The translations under genes and the position numbers were made by a program. This document shows positions 1 through 17,312 of a stretch of DNA of 64,000 nucleotides, piece by piece (the first letter of the stretch is position 1; the number at the start of each line of letters is the position of its first letter). The notes beneath the pieces were generated by a model. The model was not told the DNA's origin. It searched no databases and saw only the letters and a list, made by a program, of their open reading frames with translations. The stretch is from Jacaranda mimosifolia (Eukaryota; Streptophyta; Magnoliopsida; Lamiales; Bignoniaceae), in contig CM032123.1 in the NCBI GenBank assembly GCA_018894105.1, forward strand, positions 23,103,744 to 23,167,743. The letters are read 5' to 3'.

Positions 1-740
1 TTATTGTTGATTTAGGATATGATATGAGGTTAATTAGGTAGTTACTGATTTTAGAACAGTTGATAGTAAGATTGTAATTATTGAAGGTTATCGAGGTTGA
101 ATAAAGATTTGATTGTGAATTTATTCCTTTGGTTAGGTAACCAAGGAGTAGATCCCACAGATCAATAGACTGTTGGCTGAGGTTGCAGTTTTTTGAGACT
201 ATGGAGGTGAGGGTCTGCCACTTTAGCCTCGATTATTCTATCTATTATTGTGGAAAAACCCCTGTGAGGGTTAAACTTGCTTGAATTGTACTTGCTCGTG
301 TTTATTGAGATCCGTACTTGATTGTGTACTTGTTCATTAATTTGTTATTTGATTTGTATACCCCTATGAGGGTCTAACCTCCTGGGTGTTTATTTTTATA
401 TGCCCTGTAAGGGTCTACCAACCTGGCACTTCTTTCAATTATATGTTATTGGGGTAAATCCCTGTGAGGGTTACTATTTCTGTATTGACTATACTATGTT
501 ATTGAAATCTGTGATCTGTTGAAATCTCATTGATTATCTGTTATTTGATCTAGACACCCTTGTGAGGGTTACTTTCTTTTATGATTTTGTTTCCTGTTTG
601 TTCTGGCACCCAGAATGTTTATCTATTGTATGTTATCTATCTGTTCTGTTATCTCCCTATTCTGATATCCAACTGTCTTGTTATCCGACTGTCTGTTATC
701 TGACTGTCCTATTTACCGATTATCCCGCTGTCTGTCTATA
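1..740. repeat. Retroelement-derived non-coding DNA with a degenerate 'cctgtgagggt' motif
   Basis: No long open frame is present. A short motif of the form cctgtgagggtt recurs near 261, 361, 402, 461 and 557, so it is spaced roughly 40 to 100 bases apart. Between 650 and 740 there is pyrimidine-rich 'ctgtctgttatc' slippage sequence. The stretch leads directly into a 41-bp array and then a probable LTR end, so I read it as the untranslated part of a Ty3/gypsy-like element. That is inference from context, not from a coding domain. Confidence 0.4.
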
Positions 741-1135
741 ATGTGCTAGGGATACTCCTAGGCATACCGTATGTCTGTCTGTCCGTGATATGCTAGGGAG
801 ACTCCTAGGTATCGTCCGTATGTCAGTGATATGCTAGGAATACTCCTAGGTATCGACGATGTGTTAGGGATACTCATGAACATCAATGATGTGCTAGAGA
901 TACTTCTAGGCATCGTCCGTCTGTCAATGATATGCTAGAGATACTTCTAGGTATCATCTGTCTCTCAGTGATGTGCTAGAGATACTTTTGGGCATCGTCT
1001 GTTTGTCAGTGATGTGCTAGAGATATTTCTAGGCATCGTTCGTCTGTCAGTGATGTGCTAGAGATACTTCTAAGCATCTACCATCTATTAACAACATGCT
1101 AGGGATAATCCTAGGCATTGTCCGTGTGTCAAGTG
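741..1135. repeat. 41-bp tandem array (about ten copies)
   Basis: The core 'tgctag(a/g)gatactyctaggcat' recurs with its 'tgctag' at 744, 791, 832, 862, 892, 933, 974, 1015, 1056 and 1097. The spacing is 41 bp for six of nine steps, with two 30-bp units and one 47-bp unit. The shortened units lack the 'cgtccgtctgtcagtg' linker. Tandem arrays of this kind are common in the non-coding parts of plant Ty3/gypsy elements. Confidence 0.85.
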
Positions 1136-1795
1136 GTCACTTGGGTAAGTTTAGTTCGATTATTTCTTAACTGTTTGACTGTTTCCTAACTGCCTGACCG
1201 TATTTTGATATGTTTTTGCCTAATCGTATTCTTATATTTTTCTGCCTAACTATTGAATTATAGTCTGTTGAGTTAAATCTTCCTCAATGGATTCCTTCTG
1301 TTATGCTTACAATTATCCCTCACTAAATCCTTCGAACTTACCCCCCGTTTATTTTGATTCTCTCATACAGGGATTAAGTGAAGAACTTGGACTCTATGCT
1401 TGGACATTAACATTTTGTAATAGATTAGGTGTTTGATTGTATATATGGAATCATCATAATGATAAGCATGAACTCGAGACGTCGTGATATGTCATGTGCT
1501 GACTTAAGGCATGTAAATATTTTGTTATGTAAGAATGTGAATCATGGCATTTACTTAGTGGTTTTTTAAGAGTTTGTTAAGTTTGAAATTCTGTTGCTTT
1601 TGATAAGTTGAATTTGAGATTTTGTGGCATGTATTTAGTTTATGTGATGTCTGTTACGGGATTGATTAAGGTTTGTTTAAGTTGGAATCCGCTGCTATTT
1701 CTAATAAGCTTAAAAAGTTTAATTATGGGCTTATTGATAAGATTGAAGTAAGTGGCGCCTCGGCTTAGGTGCTGTCCCGAGTGGGGGTGCTACAC
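1136..1795. mobile_element. Probable LTR terminal fragment of a Ty3/gypsy-like element
   Basis: The stretch ends in 'gtgggggtgctaca' near 1793; its reverse complement begins TGTAGCACCCCC, a common plant gypsy LTR terminus. Upstream is AT-rich sequence with 'ttgtaatagattaggtgttt', resembling an LTR transcribed region. No partner LTR, primer-binding site or target duplication could be identified, so the orientation and the other boundary are open. Confidence 0.35.
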
Positions 1796-2691
1796 CATTG
1801 TACTGCAGTATCTTTCCAAATCAATAAAACTACACCCATTTCTACAAAACTCCCCGCAAAATAAAGGCTTCTAGCATGAAATAATGAGCGATTCATTCAT
1901 TCGAAGTGGACCCCATAGTCGACAAAGACATAAAAAACCGCCAAAGAAAGGCGTCTAGCCTAAATTAACGAACGACTTGATCGTTCCAAGTCAACCCCGT
2001 AGTCGACATCAGTTTCAAACCAGAAAAATAAAGGCTTCTAGCCCAAATTAATGAATGACTCAATCGTTCTGAGTTGATCCCGTTGTCGACATCAGTTTCA
2101 AACCATAAAAATAAAGGCTTCTAGCCTAAATTAATGAATGACTTGATCGTTCTGAGTCGACCTCGTAGTCGACATCAGTTTCAAACCATAAAGGTAAAGG
2201 CTTCTGGCCTAAATTAACAAGCGGCCAACTCATCCAAAGTTGTCCTAATTATGGATAGCGGTCTTAAATTTTAAAACTACTCCATGCTGTGTATGAACCA
2301 TGTAACAAAGCACAAGGTGAATTACTTAACCAAAGTTGACCCTACAATCGACCTCTAAGATGAATGGTGAAACTTTAGCTTAAACCAAAATCAACAAGCG
2401 CTTACTCGACCAAGAAGTTAAAAATAGACTCGCGCTTAATCGACCAAGAAGTCGATGACAAATATGCAAATAAAATTTGAGTTGATCTTCACTCTCGCAA
2501 AAAGCGACTTTTAAATCGACCATGAACTTGATTAAGTGTGATTCATTATAAAATATCTTACGTATTATTGTTCTTCGAGCAGACACATATTCAGAGAGAT
2601 AGCAAATGCTAACAAAAAAATAAATCGAACACAAATCGATAAAAAGGAAGAATCATCCATTCCACAAGAAAAACTCGGACACAAAGTTCAA
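1796..2691. repeat. Non-coding stretch with an 83-bp tandem array (1866-2270)
   Basis: The motif 'ggcttctagc' starts at 1866, 1950, 2033, 2116 and 2199, giving an 83-84 bp period over about five units. Each unit also contains 'cgttctgagtcgacc' and 'tagtcgacatcagtttcaaacca'. The first unit is the most diverged. The array lies just beyond the 3' end of the antisense gene at 2692-5305. From 2270 to 2691 the DNA is unique and shows no gene. Confidence 0.85.
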
Positions 2692-5305
2692 TCACAAATA
2701 ATTCATTACATAGCGAATTTTGACAACAAAAGCCAATGCCTCGCAGGGCGACCAAAAACATAAAAACAAAAATACAAAAGTACAATGAGCTAAAAGCTCA
2801 GCTAGAACCAACACCCTCAGCATTCGGAGCCAATGTGCTCTCGCCAATCGCCTGGTCGAGCTCATCTCTGGAAGGGAGAGGGACAACAACATGAGGGCTC
2901 TAAATTTCCTGCTGGGCACATCAGCAAGTGGCAGACGAGAAGGACCCACCCCATTGAGCAGAAATGGATGACCACCCTCGGGGAAGAAGTCAACCATGTT
3001 GACCTTGCCATTTTTGATGTCGAAAGCAAAGTCATTAGCGAAATTGAACTCGGTGTTTACCACTTCATGCCTAGCTAGATATCCAAGCACTGCAGCAACA
3101 AGCTCCTCGATAGGAGCAGCCCCATCGAGGTTAGGCCCTTTAGCGGGGGCGACCTCATTCGAATCGACGTACGCATAGAGTTACTTGTCGAGAATAGGGT
3201 TTAGGCGCTCTCTATCCTCATGTTGAATAGAATACCCAAGATACTCTAGCTGCTTTATGGCTTTTTCAAAGGCATCCTTCATGTCATCGAGGGAGAATAT
3301 GACACTGGCATCTTGGAATGCTGAAGTTAACATAAACTGCTGCACCGCCTCTCGACGAACGACAGTCGGCATCCTCGCGAACTCACCTCGAGCAAAGTGT
3401 AAGGAGCTATTGTAGCCATGGGCACGACCAGTATCTTAATAGGTCTGCGCCTCCACTAAGACCTTTTTCAGCAACTCCTCAATCGAGCTCCTCTCGGCCA
3501 CCGTAGCTAGCAGCTGGACGTCCTTGGCCTCGAGCTGCGTATCTCCCTCTTCTAGCAATTTAGTTAATAGCTCGACCTCTTCCTTGGCTTACTTGATCTG
3601 AACCTTGGCCACATCCACTTCATCGCGCTCCTATTGGAGCCTATCACAATCGTCGAGTGCAAGCTCTAACCTCTTATACAAGTTGTAGCCTAGTTGGTGA
3701 ACCTACAAAACAGATCTAATCAGAACACAAGCACACAAAAATGAAATATAAAACATTCGACGAGAGATTCAAGCTTGACTAAAAACTTACCATATTGCTA
3801 TAGTATGCAAATGCTCTCAGCACTTGATATTGGCTGAGCTCCATCATCTTTCTTTGGTTGGACGTGAAAAGGCCAGCCATCATCACCTTAGTCGGCGCCG
3901 TCCCAGTCGACCCCGACGTGTGCATCGACAAGGAGTTGTGCACATCCATCGGGCTATTGGTGCTATATCGGGGCGACGGCAGTTTGGGTAATGCGAACAT
4001 CAGGTCATCGTCCTGCCGACCAAAAAGATCATAGCAAGTTGGGCCAAAAGACGCTCCAGCCTTGCCTTTGTCCTTATCTGCGGCAGTTCTCTTTTGTGTA
4101 GGCCCCATCTACTCAATTGCAGGCCTTTTCTGCTGAGCAGGGGGAGCCGGTGGATGAGCAGGGAAGGCCTCAGGGGTAGGCAATGTAGCAAGCGGCGGCA
4201 GCATGGCTGGAGACGCCACCCCTGGACGAGTAGCCATATTTTGTCGGCATTCTTGATTCCTTTGTGCGTGCACCAAAGCTTGAGCTTAGGTTTGGTTCAC
4301 GATTTCTTCTCGATTTACACAAAAACACTACAACATACATTAGGACCAACTAGAAACTTGAAAGAAAAAGCGAATAGAAAACAAGCAACGAACAAGGCGA
4401 TCTACCTAATCGAGTGTCATCAGGAATGTCTAACTGGGCAGGGGATAAACCTTCTAGCACCAAGTTTGTCTTCTCAATATAACCTGAGGTCTCCATTTGA
4501 CCAAACTTGACCATATCCCTTATAAATGTATTGGGCCAGGTTGGAGTCTCATTTTTGGGCATCTCGACATGACCCCTCATCCAACCCTGAGGTATATTAA
4601 ACACAACCCTACTCTATCGAACAAAGAAATAACGAGATTTCCAATTCTAACCAAACGAAGAAGAAGAGGTCACCAGGAATTTTCAATGAGGGCAAGCTGT
4701 GAGATAATAAAAATTGGCTCCTCGGTGCTCCCCGATTTACGAGACATAGGGAGATGAAATAAATTGTTGAAGTTGGTAAACGAGGGGGGTTGACCATGCA
4801 CATGCATGAGAACGATGAAACTATACATGGTCAAAAAACAGTTGGGCAACAACTGAGTGATACTGACTTGAAGACCCCAAAGGAGGTCGACTATATGTTG
4901 GGCAATTGGAAACCTAAGCTTGCATCGAAGAGCGTCCTCAAAGATAGTGATGCAACCGACATGAGGTTGATGAATCCTATCGTTGGGACCTAGAATGGGC
5001 AGCACAAAGTTTGAGGGAACGTGAAACAATTGCTTAATTAGAGCAAGGTCCCCCTCTGTTATTGTAGATAATATCTCGCTATAATAGTCTAGGGTAAACA
5101 ATCGACCACGAGAGATAACCAGTTGGCTGGGACCAGTCTCACCCGTTGCAGCGACTCGATCGTTACCAGTACTACTTGAGGTCGAGTTGCTACTAGAAGA
5201 GCTATCAGACTCGCTAGTTGAACCCTCATTCGACCTTGTCTCCTCACTATCACTCTCCCTAGGGCCACTCTCGCCAAAAACGTGCAACATATTGAGTTCG
5301 AACAA
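2692..5305 (-). pseudogene. Broken 'putative gypsy type transposon' (PF04195-like) antisense gene
   Basis: Read on the minus strand, several open pieces lie in one order: 5305-4670 (211 codons), 4604-4350, 4108-3779, 3372-3181 and 3090-2692. The first piece starts with a Ser/Asp/Glu-rich leader. It then carries a segment with PSNFVLPILGPNDR, a 'GCITIFEDALRCKLRFPIAQ' block and 'QLLPNC', which match my memory of the domain called putative gypsy type transposon. Later pieces are acidic or helical and unassigned. The pieces lie in different frames; some gaps could be introns, but stops and a missing continuous frame suggest decay. In Tat-lineage Ty3/gypsy elements an extra antisense gene of this kind lies between pol and the 3' LTR, which fits the LTR downstream. 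No catalytic role is known to me. Confidence 0.6.
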
Positions 5306-5436
5306 AAGGATAAAACGGAAGACTTACTAGGTTGCGAGGAGCAAGAATGACTCGATGAGCTCAAGGAAGTAGTAAAAGCTTGATATTCAACCTCATGAAA
5401 AACGGTAAAAGTAAAAATAAAGTTTTTCACCATGCC

Positions 5437-5444
5437 TATTTATA
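5437..5444 (-). promoter_or_regulatory. TATA box of the antisense gene
   Basis: Reading leftward, the minus strand has TATAAATA inside the near-palindrome GCCTATAAATAGGC, about 130 bases before the ATG at 5305. It is well placed to drive the antisense gene independently of an LTR promoter. Only the sequence supports this; no transcript data are available. Confidence 0.5.
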
Positions 5445-5499
5445 GGCACCCATAATTGGGGATCTAAAACGGCTGCAATGATTGCATAGCTATCACTTG

Positions 5500-6477
5500 A
5501 CGTTTCATGTTACCCAGCGTAACTGCTGCATTTAATGTCCCAAAACCCTGGTCAAGATTTCAAATTCTCATCGAGCTGATCCAGTTTGTAGCATTTAGTT
5601 ACTTCTATGTCCTTCTCGTTGATACTCTCGATCAAGACTCGGGAGTAGGCGGGACTCATGATATGGGATAGCCCAACAGACCCAGCCTAGTAAAACTCGA
5701 GCAGGACAACACTACAATGTATGAAGGCCCAACCTATCAATCGAAATTCGACCTCTCGGCTTTGCCCACTGTGGCAAGAATCGGTGTTCACCTTCTTGAC
5801 CATATCATGGTCGAGCACAACTAGGATACACGGTCCCTCATCCAACTGTGGAGTTTTAACCAAGGCAAGGCTGCATCTTGTCGACTAGAACTTGAGGAGG
5901 TATCCTACATAAGTACTCGTCTCAACCAGGGAGGTCGATCCAAGACAACAGCTCCTCAACCGCATTAAATGCTCCACCAGGAGACGTACCCCTGCATTAA
6001 TGGCATATGCCACCACAGTACTGCCTTTTCTCAGTTGCATTAGACTAGCACGCGCCACCAGTGTACCATTATGCTCCAGACCACGTCACCTAGAATAGTG
6101 CACAGTTGGGAGAAGACCGAAAGGCCCTCCTAAAGTGAAGACAAGAGCCCTTCATGCTTGGCAAGGGCATCCTAGACTTACCAGCCATCTTGAGGAGGCT
6201 ATAAATACCCCATCCATTGCTTCCCGCAAGGTATGCCATATTCTACTTTGAGCCCTCACTCTCCTATTCGATTATCTAATCAAGTCTATACTAACTTGAG
6301 CATTGGAGAGCCTTAGCCGAGGACACCTAGAATAGCCTGATGTTTGCTAGTGATTGCAGAACTCAACCTCACCATCTTAGAACCTTATCCTTCGACCACC
6401 CACTGGTCGATATAACTGGGTTCCAGCCTAATATGCTAATACACGATTCTGACCCTCATCACCAACATAACATTCAA
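5500..6477 (+). mobile_element. Probable Ty3/gypsy LTR, plus-strand orientation
   Basis: The right edge ends in 'ctcatcaccaaca', the reverse of a TGTTGGTGATGAG start, so the LTR probably ends at 6477. A plus-strand TATAAATA at 6200-6207 ('ggctataaatacccc') is followed by 'aacttgagcattggagagccttagcc', which resembles the region around the transcript end in Tat-lineage LTRs. The left boundary is not visible; 5500 is a rough guess. The LTR promoter points away from the antisense gene, as expected of a 3' LTR after an antisense extra gene. No second LTR, PBS or target duplication was found. Confidence 0.45.
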
Positions 6478-11013
<4,536 letters not shown>

Positions 11014-14000
11014 TAGAAAAAGTACCCAATATTAATAATTATGTATTCCAGAACTGTGTTAATGTACTTAGTTTGCCAATGTTGTGTACGTATTTTTCGT
11101 GTTTATGTACTTGCTTTTCGAAGGTCGAGATTGGGCTCAGTTCGATATGTGAAACAACACATAAGATACCCTAATGCGACAAAATCATGGTTTGTTGAAG
11201 AAACCATTTGGATAGACACATGTAAAAATAGTTTGGAACACAAACACCTATATCAAACCACTTGCGTGCTCATTTATAGTAGTGAGAAATCATTCATGTA
11301 TAAGACCGAAAATCCCTAATATGTTGTTAATGATACAACATGGTCTTATGATCACGCAATGGCTAGATTAGGCCAAATTGAACTAGATCCCTTATGTGCT
11401 GAGAATGATACCGAAAATTCACGAAAAAGTAACCATTATAGGCATTTTTGCACTCCAGAACTGCGTTTATGTACTTAATTTGCAGATATTGTGTACTTAT
11501 TTTTTGTGTTTATGTACTTGTTTTCCAAAGGTCGAGATGTGGTTCAATTCAATTCGTGGAACAACACATAAGTGACCCAAACGCAACAAAACTATGGTTT
11601 GTTGAAGAAATGGCTTGGATACGCACATGTTAAAATGATTAGGAACTCAAAGACACACATTCAACTATTTGCGCTATTATTTAAAGTAATGTGAAATTGT
11701 TCATATATAGTATTGAAAATTCCTAATGTGCTGATAATGATACGCCATGGTCTTATGATCACACAATAGCCAGATTAGGCCGAATTGAACTCGATCCCTT
11801 ATGTGCTGAGAATGATACTAGAAATCAACGAAATAGTATCCAGTATTGGCAGTTATGTACGCCAAAACTGCATTTATGAACTTAGTTTGCCAATGTTGTG
11901 TACTTATTTTTCATGTTTATGTACTTGCTTTTCCAAAGGCTGAGATGAGGCTGAATTCAATGCATTGAAACAAATAAGACACCCTAACGTGATAAAATCA
12001 TGGTCTGGTGAAGAAATGGTCGTGATAGTACGTGTTGAAATAGTTGGGAACTCAAACACACACATTCAACCACTTGCGCTCTTATTTATAGTAGTGTGAA
12101 ATCGATCATATGTGGTACTAGAAATCCCTAATGTGTTGATAATGATATGCCATGGTCTTATGATCATGCAATGGCTAGATTAGGCCAAATTGAACTTGAT
12201 CCTTTATGTGCTGGGAATGATACCGAAAATCCATGAAAAAATACCTAGCATTGGTAGTTATGTATTCCATAACTGTGTTTATGTACTTAGTTTGCCAATG
12301 TTGTGTGCTTATTTTTTATGTTTACGTACTTGCTTTTCCAAAGGCTGAGATGAGGCTCAAAGTACCCAATATAGGCATTTATGTACTCCAAAACTACGTT
12401 TATGTACTTAATTTGCAGATATTGTATACTTATTTTTCGTGTTTATTTACTTGTTTTTACAAATGCTGAGATAAGGCTCAATTCGACATGTGGAACGACA
12501 CATAAGTGACCCTAACGCAACAAAACAATAGTTTGTTGAAGAAACAGTTTGGATACGCACGTGTTGAAATGGTTTGGAACACAAAAACCTACATCCAACC
12601 ATTTGCGCTCTCATTCATAGTGAAACCATTCATGCATGGTATCAAAAATCCCTAATACACTGATAATGATACGCCATGGTCTTAAGATCACGCAATGGAC
12701 AGACTAGGTCAAATTGAACTTGATCCCTTATGTGCTGGGAATGATACCAAAAATCTATGAAAAAGTACCCAGCATTGGTAGTTATGTATTCTATAACTGT
12801 GTTTATGTACTTAGTTTGCCAATGTTGTGTACTTATTTTTTATGTTTATGTACATGGTTTTCCAAAGGCTAAGATGAGGCTCAATTTGATGCGTGGAACA
12901 ATACATAAGGCACCCTAACGTGACAAAATCGTGGTTTATTGAAAATATGATCGTGATAGTATGTGTTGAAATGATTGGGAACTCAAACACATGCATTTAA
13001 TCATTTGTGCTCTTATTCAGAGTAGTACAAACCATTGATACATAAGCTAAACAAATCCTCTCGAGACCACTATTGAAAACCAGTGAACCTATTATCACTA
13101 CATGATTCATAAGGGGCTAAAACACCATGGTCTTATGATCACGTAATGGCCAGATTAGACCGAATTGAACTCGATCCCTTATGTACTGAGAATGATATTG
13201 AAAATTAGCAAAAAAATACCCAGTATTGGCAGTTATGTACTCCAGAATTGCATTTATGTACTTAGTTTGCCAATATTGTGTACTTATTTTTTGTGCTTAT
13301 ATACTTACTTTTCCAAAGGCTAAGATGATGCTCAATTCAATGCGTGAAATAACAAATAAGACACCCTAACATGATAAAATGTGGTATGTTGAAGAAATGG
13401 TCGTGATAGTATGTGTTGAAATGGTTAGGAACTCAAACACATATATTCAATCACTTGCGCTCTTATTCAGAGTAGTATAAACTATTGATGCGTGAGCTAA
13501 ATGAATCCTCCCGACACCACTATTGAAAAACAGTGAACCTATACGACTATATGAGTCCTAGGACTAATTTGCCATAGTCTTATGATCATGCAATGGACAG
13601 ATTAGACTGAAATGAACTCGATCCCTTATGTGCTAAGAATGATACCGAAAATCTACAGAAAAGTACTTAGTATTGGCATTTATGTACTTCATAACTGCGT
13701 TTATGTACTTAATTTGATAACATTATGTTCCTGTTATACATGTTTCTGTACTTGCTTTTAAAAAGGCTGAATTAAGACTCAATTCGATGCGTAGAACAAC
13801 ACATAAGACATATTAATATGACAAAACCATGGCTTGTTGAAGAAATGGTCGTGATAGTACATGTTGAAATGACTGGGAACCCAAACACCCACATCCAACC
13901 ACTTGTGCTTTCATTCATAGTAGTATAAACCATTGATGCATGAGCCAAATAAATCCTCCGGATACCACCATCGATAACTAGTGAACCAATCATGACTATA

Positions 14001-16245
14001 TGAGTCCTAGGACAAATACGCCATGATCTTATGATCATGTAATGGCCAAATTAGGCTGAATTGAAATTGATACCTTATGTGCTAAGCATGATACCTGAAA
14101 TCCATAGAAAAGTACTCAGTATGGGCATTTATGTACTCTAGAACTGCATTTATGTACTTAATTTGCCAATATTGTGTACCTATCATGTGTGTTTCTATAC
14201 TTGCTTTTCTAAAGACCAAGTTGAGGCTTAATTCGATGCTTGGAACAATAAATAAGACACCCTAACGCGATAAAATCATAGTTTGTTCAAGAAATGGTCA
14301 TGATAGTACATGTTGAAATGGTTGGGAACTCAAACACCTACATCCAACCACTGGCGTTCTTATTTATAGTAATATAAATCATTGATGCATAAACCAAATG
14401 AATCCTCCCAACATCACCATCGCAAACCGGTGAACCTATCATGACTATATGAGTCCTAGGACTAATACGCCATGGTCTTATGATCATGTAATGACCATAT
14501 TAGGCTGAATTGAACTCGATCCTTTATGTGCTAAGCATGATACTGAAAATCCACAGAAAAGTACCCAGTATTGGCATTTATGTACTCCAGAACAACACTT
14601 ATGTACTCAATTTGCCAAGTTTGTGTACCTATCATGTGTGTTTCTATACTTGCTTTTCTAAAGACTGAGTTGAGGCTCAATTTGATGCTTGGAACAATAA
14701 ATAAGACACCCTAATACAACAAAATCGTGGTTTGTTGAAGAAATGTCGTGATAGTACGTGTTGAAATAGTTGGGAACTCAAACACCCACATCCAACCACT
14801 TGCGTTCGCATTTATAGTAGTGTAAACCATTGATACATGAGCCAAATGAATCCTCCTAATACGACCATCGCAAACCAATGAACCTATCATGACCATATAC
14901 GTCATAGGACTAATACACCATGGTCTTATGATCATGTAATGGCCAGATTAGGCCGAATTTAACTCGATCCCTTATGTGCTGAGCATGATACCAGAAATCC
15001 ATAGAAAAGTACCCAGTATTAGCATTTATGTACTCCACAACTGCATTTATGTACTTAATTTGCTAATGTTGTGTACCTATCATGCGTGTTTCTATACTTG
15101 CTTTTCCAAAGACCAAGTTGAGGCTCAATTTGATGCTTGGAACAACAAATAAGATACCCTAACGCGATAAAATATGGTTTGTTGAAGAAATGGTCGTGAT
15201 AGCACGTGTTGAATTGGTTAGGAACTCAAACACCCACATCCAACCACTTGCACTCTCATATATAGTAGTATAGACCATTAATACGTGAGCCAAATGAATT
15301 CTCTCAACACCACCATTGAAAACTAGTGAACCTATCATGACTATATGAGTCCTAGGAGTAATATGCTATGATCTTATGATCATGTAATGGCCAGAGTAGG
15401 TCGAATTGAACTCTATCCCTTATGTGCTGAGAATGATACTGAAAATCCCTAGAAAATTACCCAGTATTAGCATTTATGTACTTCAGAGCTACGTTTATGT
15501 ACTTAATTTGCCAATGTTGTGTACCTATTATGCGTGTTTCTATACTTTTTTAAATACCGAGTTGAGGCTCAATTCGATGGTGGAACAACAAATAAGACAC
15601 CATAATGCAAGAAAATTATTGTTTGTTGAATAAATGATCATGATAATACATGTTGAAAGGTTGGGAACTCAAATACCCACATCTAACCACTTGCGCTCTC
15701 ATTCATAGTAGTATAAATCATGAGCCAAATGAATCCTCCCGAGACCACCATCAAAAACCACTGAACTTGTCATTATGACTATATGAGTCGTAAAACTAAT
15801 ATGTCATGGTCTTATAATCATGCAAGGACCAGATTAGGTCGAATTGAATTCAATCCCTTATGTGTTGAGAATGATACTGGAAATCCAAAAAAAGGACCTA
15901 GTTTTGGCAATTATGTAATTCAAAACTGCATTAATGTACTGAGTTTTCCCTATTTATGTACTTATTTTGCATGATTTTGTACTTGCTTTCCCAAATGTCA
16001 AGTTTAACCTCAATTTGATGCTTGGAACAACACATAAGACACTTTAATACAATAAAATCATATTTTCTTCAAATAATGCTTGTAATAGCACATGTTGAAA
16101 TGGTTGGGAATACAAACACCAACATTCAACCACTTGTACTCTATTTCATACTGGAAATCTGCAAAAAAGTACTCAGGTTTGGCAATTATTTACTTTGAAA
16201 TTGCATTTATGTACTGAGTTATCATTAGTTGTGTACTTATTTTGA
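11014..16245. repeat. Satellite array with units of about 407 and 449 bp
   Basis: The unit boundary 'agtaccca(g/a)tattgg' recurs near 11021, 11428, 11837, 12241, 12361, 12766, 13217, 13663, 14112, 14562, 15009, 15458, 15892 and 16168. The anchor 'tggtcttatgatca' gives spacings of 407, 405, 524, 451, 447, 449, 449, 448, 448 and 438. Early units are about 406 bp long. Later ones are about 449 bp because a segment containing 'gaaatccctaatgtgctgataatgatac' is replaced by a longer one containing 'gagccaaatgaatcctcc' and 'gagtcctaggactaat'. Each unit holds four short 'tatgtact' sub-repeats 19-24 bp apart. A partial unit (12241-12361) and a truncated last unit occur. No open frame is conserved between units. 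Confidence 0.92.
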
Positions 16246-16542
16246 GCTAACCTGTAACATATACATGTAAATATTTACTAGTGTCTATATATAAATTCCA
16301 AATTATACAATGAATTGTAAACACCATACATTATGATCATCCAATTACACAATTTATAAACAATATATAGTAAGAATGCTAGAAATAGTGAAACAATCAC
16401 CTCAATATCCATATACAAAAAATAAATTCATCCAGATAATAACCATCCGAATATCATCATTGAACCTTGGAATACATTAAATCATACTCATCGGCCATAA
16501 TTTTTGCAGCAATATGTATTCAATGTGTGTCTATAGAACAAT
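16246..16542. other. AT-rich spacer after the satellite
   Basis: No gene or clear repeat end is visible. The right part ('gcagcaatatgtattcaatg') runs into the 361-bp duplication. Confidence 0.5.
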
Positions 16543-17312
16543 TATTTGTATATTCCCAGAAATTCTTGGTGTTTTTTGCAAAATACTATGCCGAAAGACA
16601 TACATAACCTCCATAGTCCAGGTCCCTATTTTTTGTATAACAATTTGCTCAAGTGTGTCTGAAGCTCATCTTACCGTCTAATTCCTTCATAACATTTTTT
16701 TAAAGTACCTTGAAGAGCACTGAGAATATAGCTCGAAGTCTCTATTACCTTTGGTAATTTGTTGTGTAGGTCCCCAATGTTTAGCTATTATTTCTATAGA
16801 AAAGAGAAACATATTTAACTACAACTCACAATTTAAATACTGAGAAAGTTTGAATTTTTGTACCAAAAAAAATTGCATAGATTACTGAATTGAAAATTTT
16901 GTGTATTTGTATATTCCCAGAAATTCTTGGTGTTTTTTGCAAAATACTATGCCGAAAGACATACATAACCTCCATAGTCCAGGTCCCTATTTTTTGTTTA
17001 ACAATTTGCTCAAGTGTGTCTGAAGCTCATCTTACCGTCTAATTCCTTCATAACATTTTTTTAAAGTACCTTGAAGAGCACTGAGAATATAGTTCGAAGT
17101 CTCTATTACCTTTGGTAATTTGTTGTGTAGGTCCCCAATGTTTAGCTATTATTTCTGTAGAAAAGAGAAACATATTTAACTACAACTCACAATTTAAATA
17201 CTGAGAAAGTTTGAATTTTTGTACCAAAAAAAATTGCATAGATTACTGAATTGAAAATTTTGTGTACTTCAACTCACAATTTAAATACTAAAAGTTTGAA
17301 TTTTGCTACCAT
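16543..17312. repeat. 361-bp tandem duplication, nearly identical copies plus a third partial copy
   Basis: Copy 1 (16543-16903) and copy 2 (16904-17264) differ at only about three single bases by eye: gtata/gttta in the 'ttttttgt' stretch, agctcg/agttcg, and tatag/tgtag. A 46-base degraded third piece ('cttcaactcacaatttaaatact') follows at 17267-17312. On the minus strand fragments such as DLDYGGYVC followed by stops can be read, so the unit may come from a dead transposon gene I cannot name. The identity implies a recent duplication. Confidence 0.9.

Noticed and set aside
2833..3178. Plus-strand open frames in the gypsy region.
   Set aside because: They are shadows of the antisense transposon gene, which has recognisable domain wording.
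11014..16245. The regular repeats could be taken for a CRISPR-like array or a coding tandem-repeat gene.
   Set aside because: Units exceed 400 bp, there are no spacer-type unique inserts, the genome is a plant's, and no frame is conserved among units.
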